From Tuctoria greenei (taxonomy: Eukaryota; Streptophyta; Magnoliopsida; Poales; Poaceae), in contig JAYESD010000009.1 of the NCBI GenBank assembly GCA_036927565.1, positions 165,562,929-165,626,928 on the forward strand: a stretch of DNA of 64,000 nt, written 5' to 3'. Position numbers and translations under genes: made by a program. How positions within the stretch are numbered: position 1 is the first letter of the stretch; each line of letters opens with the position of its first letter. Of the stretch, positions 9,551-20,303 are shown piece by piece. The notes beneath the pieces were generated by a model. That model searched no databases and was not told the origin of the DNA. It worked only from the letters and a program-made list of their open reading frames with translations.

Positions 9551-11000
9551 ATGGAGTTGGGTCTCCGCGAAAGCCGTTTGAAGACCGACGGCGACCTGAA
9601 AAAGGTCCGGGCCCTCATGGGATGGTCCTCGGACTTCTTCAACCGCTTGGTCCGCGCCGGTGGAGAGCTCCTGTTTGAGAAGGAGCATGCTGGCGAAATG
9701 GTGTACTTCTCCTCGTATGCCATGGTGGGGTTGATCCCACCTTTTTCTTCCTTTTTCTTGATGCTGCTGGACTTTTATGGTCTGCAGCTATACCACCTTG
9801 GCCCTCACTCCATTCTTCTCGTATCTATCTTTGTCCACTTCTGTGAGATGTGGGTGGGCATCCCCCCTGCATTGAACTCTTACGGGCCTTCTTCACTGTC
9901 CACACTACCGGTAGGAGCAATGAGTACCTTGGCTTCTACTACTTCGTGAAGCGCAAGAAGTGCCCATTCAAGTACCTTCGGTCATTTCCCTCTGGGAAGT
10001 GGGATGACTGGAAGAAGGACTGGATAGTCGTCCGGGTGGAGGAGCACGAGAGGCTGGAGCTGCACGAAGGCCTTCCCAGCATCGACACGTCAATCTGGAG
10101 TGAAGCTCCGGTGCTGGGGGAAGCCTTCAACCCTGCTTTGACCAGGATCCACCAATGTGTGAAGGGTGGATTGACTCCTCAGGCGGTGTTTTGCAACTTC
10201 TTGGCCAACAGGTGGGCGCCACTGAAGAGGAGAGAGAAACTCGCATGGGCCCTCAACAGCGTGATGGACGACGACCGGGTCGAGACCGGGCTGAAGTCCA
10301 ACATGGTGGGGAAAACCTTGGAGTTCCACCTCAAGAAGTTCCAGCACGGCATCGAAGTCGATGGTGACGACTTGACTCCGCCATCAGCTTTTCTTCCTCT
10401 GAACGTGGAAGTGAAGTTCAGCAGGGAGCTCCGGCGGAAGATGCCCGTGCTTGACGACCTTGGTGTCGTCGAGAGAAGATCAACCACTGGGGTAGTGATC
10501 CCCGGAATGCCTGAGGATGGCTCCGACCCTGCTCCGAAGCCGAGGGAAGAGGTCGTCGGCAAGGGCAAGGAGCTGGCGGATGAACCTGTGAGCCAGAAGA
10601 GGAAGCTGCAGTATGCTGACGGAAGGTCCGTCAGGCCTGCTACTTCTGCGTCGGCTCCTTCTCCCCGGAGGGGAAGGTCTTCTACAACTGCGACGACTGT
10701 TCCCGTAGTGGGGTCCTCCTGGGGCGCGACTGTTCCCGCAGTGGGGTCCTCCCGGAGCGTGACTGTTCCCGCAGTGGGGTCCTCCCGGGGTGTTAGCTCC
10801 GGGCATGCGACTCCAGCACCTAGGCCGATGGAGGCTTCCAGGTCCGGGGGTTCTTCCCGATCGAGGGGGGCCTCAACTCAGGAAACACCCGTGGCCGCGA
10901 CGAGTTCCGGGGGGCCTTCCGGAGCTTTCACGCCGGCTATGACCAGCCCAGAACGCCTGGGTAGAAGGTTCCGCGCAAGCTGGTGCGGAAGCCTCCCAAG
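9551..11000 (+). pseudogene. Reverse-strand gene of element A, exon 1: 'putative gypsy-type transposon' domain
   Basis: Encoded opposite to the element's own genes. ATG at 9551; exon 1 ends CCCAAG|GTAA at 11000. The N-terminal 200 or so residues (MELGLRESRLKTDGDL, HFCEMWVGI, FYYFVKRKK) match the domain known in grasses as putative gypsy-type transposon protein (Pfam Transposase_28), whose function is unknown. A middle part with DDLTPP and VVERRS is followed by a Ser/Arg-rich tail with an 11-residue repeat. A one-base loss in a C run near 9870 shifts the frame, so the gene is read in two overlapping frames (9551-9949 and 9850-11000). Element C is intact at that site but has its own break elsewhere, which suggests a functional ancestor. 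Confidence 0.82.
10696..10794 (+). repeat. 33-bp tandem repeat, 3 units, in exon 1
   Basis: Units start at 10696, 10729 and 10762, each beginning ACTGTTCCCG and encoding an 11-residue repeat of the type TVPxVGSSxxx. A related array is present in element C (about 43130-43235, minus strand). Confidence 0.9.
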
Positions 11001-11079
11001 GTAATTTTTAATCTTTATCTTGGATAGTTGTTTTAATAGTAGTAACTATTTTTTAAGTTTCTTCGTTCATCATTTGCAG
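11001..11079 (+). other. Conserved intron of the reverse-strand gene (A)
   Basis: 79 bp, starting GTAATTTTTAATC and ending CATTTGCAG, AT-rich relative to the GC-rich exons. Removing it joins exon 1 and exon 2 in frame (phase 2, forming a Ser codon). The same intron sits at 42858-42935 in C (78 bp, also phase-preserving) and at 21879-21956 in B (78 bp). Confidence 0.85.
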
Positions 11080-12991
11080 CGTCCCCAAGAAGGGGAGTGA
11101 GGCTCCACCCTCAGCCACGGCGGCTGAAGCCGTGAGGGTGGGAGCTTCTGCTCCTGTCCCGGTGCCGCCCCAAGTGGTGGCTGAAGCTGCGACAGCTCTG
11201 GCGCCGGCTGTCGTGGTCATGGATCTCGACTCATCCCCAGAGGCTCCCATGGTAGCGCCGGACCACGGGAGTGAAGATGTGCCAGCGGCACCTGTCCCGG
11301 AGGTTGAAGCTCCGGGTCCTGGTGCTGAGATGATGGAAGCTCCGGCCGTTGAGTCGGAAGAAGCTGTGATTCCGGCCCTAGAGCCGGAAAGTGTTGAAGC
11401 TCCGGCGGTCGAGCCGGAGGTGATTGAAGTCCCGGCGTGCACGCCAGAAGCTGAGGAAGTTCCGGCAGTTGGGCCGGCTACCTCCGAAGCACCGGCTGCT
11501 GAGCCGGTCGATGTTGAAGATCTTCCAGCTCCCGAGCCGGTTGTTGGAGAGGTGTCGGAGCTCGATCTCCCATCGGAGGAGGTGCCCAGACCGGAGCCAG
11601 CAGCGGCTCCTGCTCCGGAAGTGACGACGTCGGAGGTACCTGCGGCCGAGCCGGAGTGCCCAAGAGAAGTCGCTGGCCCCCTGCCTGAGGGGGTGAACGA
11701 AGACCTGGCGGCGGGGCCTTCCTCGATGGCGACTGAGGCCATCCCGGAGGATGGCCCTAGTGCCACAGAGACACAGGGGACCACTCTTGTGGAGTGGGAC
11801 CCAATTTTTGTATCTGAAAACCCGCTGGAACCAGCGGAGGAGACCTCAGCAGGTCCAGAACCTATCCCGTTATCACTGTCCATTGACAACGCATGTTCCA
11901 GTCTGCGTCAAGTCCAACTGGCCTTCTTCCATGACAGCAAGGCTCTTGAAGAGGAGCGCCAAACCCTTAGGAGGTGGCGTAACCGGCTCTACTTCGAGAC
12001 CAAGCTGGCGCAGTCAAGGCTAGCGGATGACAAAGAGTGGATCAAGCGGGAGAAGGTCCGCCTGGAGTATTGGGGTAAATTATTGGATGATAGGGAGAGT
12101 ATGACTCGCGCCCTCGACGCTCAATCCCGGGAGATCTACGATCAGGCCAAAGCATCCAATAGTGCGGTCGATGAACACCACGAAAGGCTTGAGGCCATTA
12201 ACACTACACTCATCAAGCGCCGAGAGACACTTGAAGAGAGGGAGAAACGGCTCGAAGATGAAGAGCGGAGACTCCTAGAGCTGTGGGATGAGGTCCTGAG
12301 GAGGGAGGAGGAGCTATCTGAGAAGGTGGCTCTGGCTGACAAGGGCCTTGAGGAGCGCGCCAAGAAATTGGAAGAGCGCTATGTAGAGGAGGAGAAGAAA
12401 GCCTGGGTGCGAGGGCAGGAGCTCCATGAACGGGAGTGTGCCCCTGTTGCCAGGGAAAAGAAAGTGAGGGGCAGGGAGAAGGACCTGGTCGACCGCCGGA
12501 ACAAGATCCACCTCCGGGAGGAGGAGCTCGGAAAACTCGAGAAGCGGGCTGCTGAGAAGATTCAGCAAAACGCCAAAGAAGTTGAGCGCCTCGCCCGTGA
12601 GAATTCCGAACTGGTGGCGGCCAGAAGATCTTTGGAAGAATTGAAAGGCTTGAGGACTGAGGACTCCCTACAAATTTGGGAGTTCCTGGGCAAGGCCAAC
12701 GACGTGCTGACACTAATGGGCTTCAGTCCCGTGCGCCTGGATGATCCGGAGCCAGAGCCGGACCTAGCGCTGCAGGCACTGAGCTCGGCAGGTAGCAAGC
12801 TCTCCAAGGTGGGCGACGTCATCGCGGACCAATTGGAGGTTGAGGGGCAATCCCTGGCGAAGAACGTCGCAGAGTACGTGCTGACGTGCTACACCAGCCG
12901 GAACTCCCAATTTCCTCTAGACCTGGTGCTTGAAGGTCCCGTCGAAGGAGAAGGGGAAGCTGCCCGAGCCAATGTGTCGGAGGTTGCCTAG
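11080..12991 (+). CDS. Reverse-strand gene of element A, exon 2: acidic repeat + coiled coil
   Basis: Open for 637 codons to the TAG at 12989-12991. The first 220 or so residues are repeats of Glu/Ala/Pro/Val with a period near 10-12 (EAPAVESEE, VEAPAVEPE). About 300 residues of highly charged heptad-type coiled coil follow (EEERQTLRRWRNRLYFETKL, LIKRRETLEEREKRLEDEERR). It ends with a conserved block, GFSPVRLDDPEPE...GQSLAKNVAEYVLTCY. No membrane segment or signal peptide is seen. Exon 2 is intact in A, but exon 1 is frameshifted. The coiled coil suggests self-association; the role in the retrotransposon is unknown. The complement carries a long Gly/Ser/Ala-rich shadow frame, which I do not count. 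Confidence 0.78.
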
Positions 12992-14299
12992 AAAGTCGCT
13001 CAATTCTTCCATAGGGTCTAGGACCATTTCCGTAGTTCCCACTTGTATCCTCTCTTCTTCTTCCTCAATTTTGTAATCCCTTGTCTCCAGATGAATGAAA
13101 TCCTCAAATTTTTGCGAATTTCACTTTTTGTCTTCAACACTTTTGTCTTCACTTGGCCCCTTGGTAGATGTACACAATTTGGTTGTGAACATGTACCAAG
13201 AGGATATTACGTTTTGTTGAAGACTCATTTGCTCCGAACTTGTAGAATTTAGGTCCGAAGTCTTCGATAGTGAAGGCCCCCTGAGGTCGAACAGACTACT
13301 GTCGGAGCTTAGTAGCTCCGGTAATAGTCCCTATCAACGCATAAAGCATCGACAGTTAGTCCTCCGGGGTGTCGGAGCTTAGTAGATCCGGCACTGACCT
13401 TTGCCAACACATAACTTGTCGACAGCAGACTCCACTTGTGGGGTCTTCTCACCATCTTTTACATCGATGGCTGGCCTCCCTAGCTTTACCGGGGCTTGGT
13501 TGCTCCGGTGATGCTTGTTAACATCGATTATAAGCCATCTAGAGGAGTCGGAGCTTCGTTAGCTCCGACTTTTCTCCATCAACGTAGATTTTTATTTTTC
13601 CTGCACACTTAAGCCAAGAAAAATAGTAAAATTCGTTTCTTGTCTATAACTTTGTCGCAGCTTACGATTCTCAAGAAGATTTTAAGTCAAACGCGATTCT
13701 AAATACAACCGAATGCGTTGTCTTTTCTTCCAGATCCAACTGTACATGGGTCCGCCTTACTTCGGCATGCCGAGGTGTAGGTAGAGTGGTGTACTTAGGG
13801 TGCTTGACCAGGCTAAGTCGATAGCACACTCCAGCCCTAGATTGGCTTGGCGGCTTTCAGGCGAGATGACCATGAACAATATTTGAATCCAAAAGAATTG
13901 ACAATACAACTCGTATCGTATATAAACCGGTCGAACTAAAATTTCTTAAGAATTGCACGCCTTTTTTATAGACAAGAAAGAGAAAAATAAAAATGTTGAG
14001 CCTGTACAAAATAAATGCACGTGGAGTCTGTTTCACATGAAGATGTCTTTCATTATAGGTCTGGGGTACAGGGGAAACAAGTACACTCTTAGGGTACAGA
14101 ACCAGGCTAAGCGTGTTTCATTTCTCGTTTGACCTAGGGTAGCTAGCCACACTTTTAGTCCTGAGACTGTGACAAGTGTAGCATGAACTTTGCGGACCTT
14201 TCGGGAAAGGTCCGACTGCTCTCCTGGAGGAACTACCCGAATCTGTACAATGACTCTATAACATACATCTCAAGTTACTCAAGACTCACCTCCGTGGTA
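12992..14299. other. Convergent spacer of element A with tandem and hairpin motifs
   Basis: Lies between the end of the plus-strand gene (12991) and the end of pol (14300, minus strand). At 13260-13580 diverged units of about 70 bp carry GTCGGAGCTTAGTAGCTCCGG-like inverted motifs. At 13780-13830 and 14085-14130 there are imperfect dyads built from ACTTAGGGTGC...ACCAGGCTAAGT. Counterparts exist in B (23890-25060) and C (39770-40620). There is no coding sequence. Confidence 0.65.
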
Positions 14300-17200
14300 T
14301 TAAGTGTAGAACTTACGGAGGTGCTCAATGTTCCAAGGATTTGGGAGAGGTGTCCCATCCTCGGTAGCCAAGCGAACGCTTCCAGGACGGGATACTTTAA
14401 TCACTCGGAAGGGTCCCTCCCAGCCGGGGGAGAGTTTGTTTAACCCTTCTCTAGATTGTATTCTCCGTAGCACCAGATCGCCTTCCTTGAGCTCTCGGTT
14501 GTGTACATGCCGCTGATGATAACGCCGTAGGGCTTGGCGATATCGGGCATTCCGGACAGCTGCTTGGCACCTTCCCTCCTCAAGGAGGTCTAGGTCTTCA
14601 CACCAGAGCTGATCCTGCGCGGCTTCGTCGAAGGTCCGGACCCGGAGAGAACCCAAGGTGATTTCCGGAGGAAGGATTGCTTCAGCTCCGTACACCAGAA
14701 AGAAGGGTGTCTCTTTAGTTGACCGGTTTGGAGATGTCCTGTTGGCCCATAAAGTGGGCAGAAGCTCTTCAATCCAGTTAGCTCCATGTTTTTTAAGCGC
14801 TCATATGTGCGCGTTTTGAGTCCTTTAAGGATTTCAGCATTTGCTCTCTCGGCTTGGCCATTGCTAGCTGGGTGAGCTACACAGGCGTAGCAAACTTGAA
14901 TGCTGAGGTCTTCGCAATATCCTTGAAATGCAGAGCTTGTGAATTGGGTCCCATTATCAGTGATGATTTTGTTTGGGACTCCATATCTGCATACAATGGA
15001 CTGCAAAAAGTTGATAGCAGATTGCTTATTGATTGTCACAACTGGAGTTGCTTCCGGCCACTTGTTGAACTTATCAATGGCGACGTACAGGAACTTGTAA
15101 CCTCCAACGGCTCTTGGGAAAGGTCCCAAGATGTCCATCCCCCACACAGCGAAGGGCCATGTAGGAGGTAGGAGGTATCATTTGTAGGAGCTGAGCTGGT
15201 GTGTGAATTTGCTTTGCATGGAATTGACATGCTTCACATTTCTTCACCAGCTCAGTTGCATCCTGGAGTGCTGTAGGCTAGTAGAAACCATGCCGAAAGG
15301 CTTTACCAACCAGCGTGCGGGAAGACGCGTGGTTCCCACACTCGCCTCCATGGATGTTTGCGAGGAGTTCGCAACCTTCTTCCCTTGTGATGCACCGCAT
15401 TAAGATGCCATTGGCACCACGTCGGTAGAGATCCCCTTCTACCAACGTGTATCTTTTAGCCAATCTGACTACTCGGTCAGCGGATACATCATCGTCAGGA
15501 AGGATGTTGTCTTTCAAGTAGCTCCGGATCTCCGAGATCCATGCATCGGAACTAGCTTTAGCTTTTGAGTCTTGCGTGCTGGGTTGCTCGGAGCTCCCGG
15601 CAGCACCTACGACCCTTGATGGCTGCCATGGTAACAGGGCCATCGGGACCGTCAGCTTCGGGATGCTGATCTCGCCCCCTTCGCTCAGTTCGGCTGGTCG
15701 AGCTGTTGGTTTTGACAACCTCCGGACAAAAATTCCATCAGGAGCCGGAGCTCCGGTTGACGCTTTCGTCGAGAGTTCGTCAGCTTCAGCGTTATGGGCA
15801 CACTGAACATGGTGGAGATCTAGGACTTCGAAGTCCTTCTGAAGCCTCTGGACTTCAAGGAGGTAAGCAGCTAGCTGGATATTATTGCAGGAACATTCAC
15901 CCTTCACCTGCTTAATGATGAGCTGCGAATCTCCCTTGACTAACAGTTGCTTGACACCATATGACAGTGCCACCTTTAGTCCGTAGATGAGCGCTTCGTA
16001 CTCTACCATGTTGTTGGTCGCCATGAAGTCAAGGTGCACCATGTATTTCACCTTCTCCCCGGTCGGTGCAAGGAGAAGGATTCTAGCTCCGGCCCCCTGT
16101 TTCTGCATGGAGCCGTCGAAATAGAGGGTCCAGTGAGGCTTGGTGAAGGCTGGAGCTTGATGCTCCGTCTTCTGCTCACTGGGGCCCCCAGGGTTTGATG
16201 GAGAGGGAGTCCATTCCGCCACAAAATCTGCCAATGCTTGACTCTTGACTGCTTGCCTTGAAATGAATTCAAGATCAAATTCAGCCAATTCCGCTGCCCA
16301 CTTTGCAATATTCCCAGTTGAATTGGGATTATGCAAGATTGCTCGAAGTGGGTAAGAGGTCACCACTGAGACTTTGTGAGCTTGGAAGTAATGGCGAAGC
16401 TTCCTGGAGGCAATAAGGATTGCATAGAGCAGCTTATGCACCTCTAGATATCGAGTCTTGGCATCATGTAGTACTTCACTAATGAAGTACACCGGGCGCT
16501 GAATGGTCCGGACCCTCCCGGGGGAGTCCGAAGCTTCCTCTTCACTGACCCGGATCCTCCTAGAGGAATCCAAATTTTCTTCGGGGACCTCCGGGTCCTG
16601 GCTGGAGGAACCCGGGGCTTCTTCAGAAGCGACATGGACCCTCCCGGAGGGTTCTGGGTCTCCTGAAGTGACTTCTTGTGGATTCGAGTCTGGGAGCTGG
16701 GACCCATACTCGCTTTCAGGTACATCCGGACCCTCCCGAAGGGATCTGGATTCCTGAGTATGAGGTAGCTCTGGTCTCTCCGCAACCAGAACCATACTGA
16801 CGACTTCGTCAGTTGCTGAAATGTAAAGCAATAAAGGCTCACCAGGACTCGGAGCTACCAGAAGTGGTAGGGTAGTGAGGAACTGTTTCAGCTCCTGGAA
16901 TGCCTTCTCTGCTTCTTCGGACCATTGGAATGGTCTGGACTTCCTCAATAACTTGAAGAAGGGGAGTGCCCGTTCCGCCAGTCTTGAAATGAAATGGCTG
17001 AGGGCTGCTAGACATCCAGTTAACTTTTGGACGTCTTTGATGCGTGTTGGTGGCCGCATGTCTTCAATGGCCTTAATCTTCGCCGGATTAGCTTCTATGC
17101 CCCGGTGACTTACCAGGAAACCGAGAAGTTTTCCGGAGCTAACCCCAAAGACACACTTGTCTGGGTTTAGCTTTGTGCGGGTGGCCCGCAGCTTGTCGAA

Positions 17201-17848
17201 GACAACCTGCAAGGTGTCAAGGAGTGACTCCTTGTTCCTGACCTTGACCACGATGTCATCGACGTACACTTCCACTATGTCTCTAATGAGTTCTTCAAAA
17301 GTTTTGTACATAGATCGTACAAAAGTTGAAGCTGCATTCTTGAGACCAAAGGGCATGGCTGTATAACAGTACAATCCATCTACTGTAATGAATGAGGTAT
17401 GCTCTTCATCTTCCCTAGACATCCTGATTTGATGATACCCGGAATATGCGTCTAGGAAACACAGTAATTCACACCCGGAGGTGGAATCCACTATCTGATC
17501 TATTCTAGGTAGTGGGAATGGATCTTTTGGACATGCCTTATTTAGTGTGGTGTAGTCGATGCACATCTGAAGCTTTCCGCTGGCCTTGGGCACAACAACT
17601 GGGTTTGCCAGCCATTTTGGATGGAAGACTTCTCAGATGAATCCAGCTTCGAGTAACTTCTTCACTTCTTGTCGGATGAAGTTCTGTCGCTCTACGGATT
17701 GCTTCCGAGGCTTTTGATGCACAGGCCGGGCGTCGGGGTAGATCTTCAGATTGTGCTCAATCACTTCCCTGGGGATCCCAGGCATTTGTGACGGTTGCCA
17801 AGCAAACACGTCGACGTTAGCCTGGAGGAAAGTGATGAGCGCGAGTTC
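14300..17848 (-). pseudogene. Element A pol: RT, dual RNase H, integrase
   Basis: In frame with gag after the UAG at 17849-17851. RT motifs are LDAYSGYHQI, MPFGLKNAAST and YVDDIVVK. An acidic insert with palindromic repeats (16500-16770) follows, then an RNase H (PVYFISEVLHDAKTRY) and a second RNase H (WTLYFDGSM..., GDSQLIIKQVKG). The integrase has an HHCC region, catalytic-core pieces ITDNGTQFTSSAF and SNGQAERANAEILKGLK, and a C-terminal GPFRV domain. Breaks private to this copy are a TGA at 17633-17635, a TAG replacing Trp at 15278-15280, and a one-base deletion in an A run near 14789-14794. The product would copy RNA to DNA and integrate it; this copy cannot do so. Confidence 0.92.
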
Positions 17849-17851
17849 CTA
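17849..17851 (-). promoter_or_regulatory. Conserved in-frame UAG between protease and RT (A)
   Basis: Context GAC AAA TAG GAA CTC, with both sides in the same frame. The same codon and flanks occur at 31605-31607 in B and 36084-36086 in C. It is a candidate programmed readthrough site controlling the gag-protease to pol ratio. Confidence 0.6.
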
Positions 17852-20266
17852 TTTGTCGGTCAATCCTCCCGATATTCGGGTGGTCTGAGCGGCATCGGAA
17901 CCAATTTGGACGACTTTGACGGGAATGTCGGTGTCGCTGCTTGGCTGCACACGAGGTGCAAAAGTCGAGCCTCGTTGACGAATGCTCGGGGGTTTTGGAG
18001 CTTGCTCCTGCCTGGAGTCCTCCTTTTGCGCCGTGGTGAGAGCATGGAGTTCTTCCAGAGCAGTTACTCCGGCATTATGATCTCCGTGGATCCAGAGAAC
18101 GCCTACTGGCGTTGGCATCTTCAACACTAGATAACCATAATGAGCAGCTGCCATGAATTTGTACAGGGCAGGCCTACCCAAGATGGCATTGAAGGGTAAG
18201 TTGATCTGAGCGACGTCGAAGACCAACTTCTCGGTGCGGTACTTCTCCCGTGTCCCAAAGGTAACGGGGAGAGTAATAGCTCCGAGTGGGATAATGGCCC
18301 CCGGACCTACTCCGGAGAAAGGTCGAGAGGGGTGGAGATCCGAAGGTCGGAGTTGAAGCTTAGTAAAAGCTTCGAAGCTTATGAGGTTAAGCCTCGAACC
18401 TCCGTCTACCATGACGTGGTGGAGCTGGATGTTGTTGATGGTAGGAGATACCATCAAAGGTAGCTGACCTGCTCCAACCATGCTCCGAGGGCAGTTCGAA
18501 GCATCAAAAGTGATGGCTGTGTCCATCCACTTCCGATGAGGTTCCGGCCTGACTGTAGGAGCTACAGCAGCCATATCCTGATGCATAGTCTTGATAACGC
18601 GGCGGGAGGTGATGTCCCATGATCCACCAAAAATGGTGTTCATGGTCTTCCGACGCTCGTTGTCAGAGATGTCAGAATCATCGTCGATGGAGCTGTAAAC
18701 GGCCTTCAAGACCTTTTTGGGATCCTGAAAACCTAACTCCTCTTCAGCAGGAGCTTCGTCGACTTTTTGCTTTCCTTCCCTCTGTCGGAAAGGAGATTCT
18801 TCCCGGCGCTTGTTGTAGCGCTCGGCAAGGTTTTGGACCTCCCGACAGTCTTCCAAATTGTGGCTGCCCGTTTTGTGAATTGGGCACCACACCTTGGGCT
18901 TGCTACCATCTTCAGAAGATGGTCGAGGTCGCTTTTCGGGGCGTGGCCCCTGGCCACCCGGAGCTGCAGCAGCTGCAACATTGGATGAACCGACCAACGG
19001 CTTCTTCTTGCCGTTGGTCTTTTTCTTCTTCTTGCCGTTCCCGGAGGTAGCGGATTCTTCTTTGGAGGATTTCTTGTGACCCTCCGGGGTTGGTTTGGAG
19101 TGCATTTCACGGCCCTCCGCAGCTTTGGCACATTTGTCAGCCAAGCTGAAGAGTTCCGTAACGCTGGTGATCTCCTTGATCGCCAGTTTCTCCAACATCT
19201 TCTTGTCCCGTACGCCCTGTCTGAATGCTACAATGACAGAGGTGCTAGAGATAGAAGGAATAGTGTTTCGTACCTGAGAGAACCCCTGGATGAATGATCG
19301 TAGGGATTCTCCCCCTTTTTGCACGACTGCAAAAAGGTCCAGTTCAGTGCCTGGTCGGGTGTATGAACTCCCGAAGTTGGCAGTGAACTGCCGGCACAGC
19401 TCCTCCCAACTGTTGATAGAGTTGGGTGGAAGGCTCATAAACCAAGACCTGGCGATCCCAGTTAAGGCCACTGGAAAATAATTGGCCATCACGGCCTCGT
19501 TTCCTCCAGCTGCCAAGATTGCAGTGGAGTAGATCTGAAGAAATTCGGCGGGATTGACAGTCCCGTCGAATTTTTCCGGCAGGTGAGGCCGGAACTTCTG
19601 TGGCCACCTGACCATACACAGATGTATGGCCAGAGCTGAATAGCCTCCTCCTACCCCTTCAGGAGTAGAAAGGTCCTGAGCTTCCCGTCTTTCACGAGCA
19701 CGCTCAATATGGACTCGGCCGTCTTGTTGGCGGTATCGGCGATCAAGCTCCGCCCGGAGGTCATGAGTTGAGAGCCTGAATACCGTGTGAGTGCGTCGTG
19801 CCCCGGAGGGCAATGATGTCACTTGTTGTGATGCAACACGTCTCCTGCTATTGGAAACATACGGACCAAGTCTACCAGACAAAGTCCATCGCTGCGACAG
19901 TGCTCATACTGAAGGAGGAGGACCCTGGTTGCTGAGGTGTTCGGCTGCTGCTGCAACCAAATGTTCCACATCGGCCCTCCACTGTTCCAGTGCATCCCGA
20001 GATGCATTCGGAGGTGGTGGGCATTGGAGAAGAGCACGCGCTGCATGGAGCGCGTGTTCCGGGTTGTCATGATTTGCCGACGCAGTGATTGACGCCGGCG
20101 CACCATCGCGTTGCCCAGCTTGATTTTCTGGTGGAGGTGGTGGTGGTGGGAGTGTGACTCCTGCTGGTGCTGAGGCTCCTGCTAGTGGCTGCATATTGGG
20201 GGGATTGCCCCCGACAGCCTGAGCAGCAGGTTGACCGTTGGATGATCCAGTAGCTGAGTTCACCAT
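17852..20266 (-). pseudogene. Element A gag-protease
   Basis: ATG at 20264-20266 (MVNSATGSSNGQ). The Pro/Ala-rich leader is followed by a retrotransposon gag domain (PEKFDGTVNPAEFLQIY, SWEELCRQFTANFGSSYTRP). Next come a lysine-rich patch (KKKKKTNGKKK), a zinc-knuckle-like CPIHKTGSHNLEDC, and a retropepsin with the active-site variant VDGGSRLNL and ILGRPALYKF. A TGA replaces Arg at 19904-19906, splitting the frame; element C reads through there. Otherwise it is open to the UAG at 17849. Confidence 0.88.
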
Positions 20267-20281
20267 TCTCAAAATCTCAGG

Positions 20282-20301
20282 CGCCCCTACCTGGCGCGCC
20301 A
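20282..20301 (-). other. Primer-binding site of element A
   Basis: The minus strand reads TGGCGCGCCAGGTAGGGGCG, two bases inside the 5' LTR. Its complement ends in CCA and, from memory, matches the 3' end of a plant tRNA-Arg. The same site is at 33633-33650 in C. B has a variant, TTGGCGTGCCAGG. Confidence 0.75.
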
Positions 20302-20303
20302 AC

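Noticed and set aside
11053..11889. 278-codon minus-strand open frame rich in Gly/Ser/Ala/Thr
   Set aside because: It is the complement shadow of the Glu/Ala/Pro/Val repeat region of exon 2. The same shadow occurs over C's exon 2 (42171-42884).
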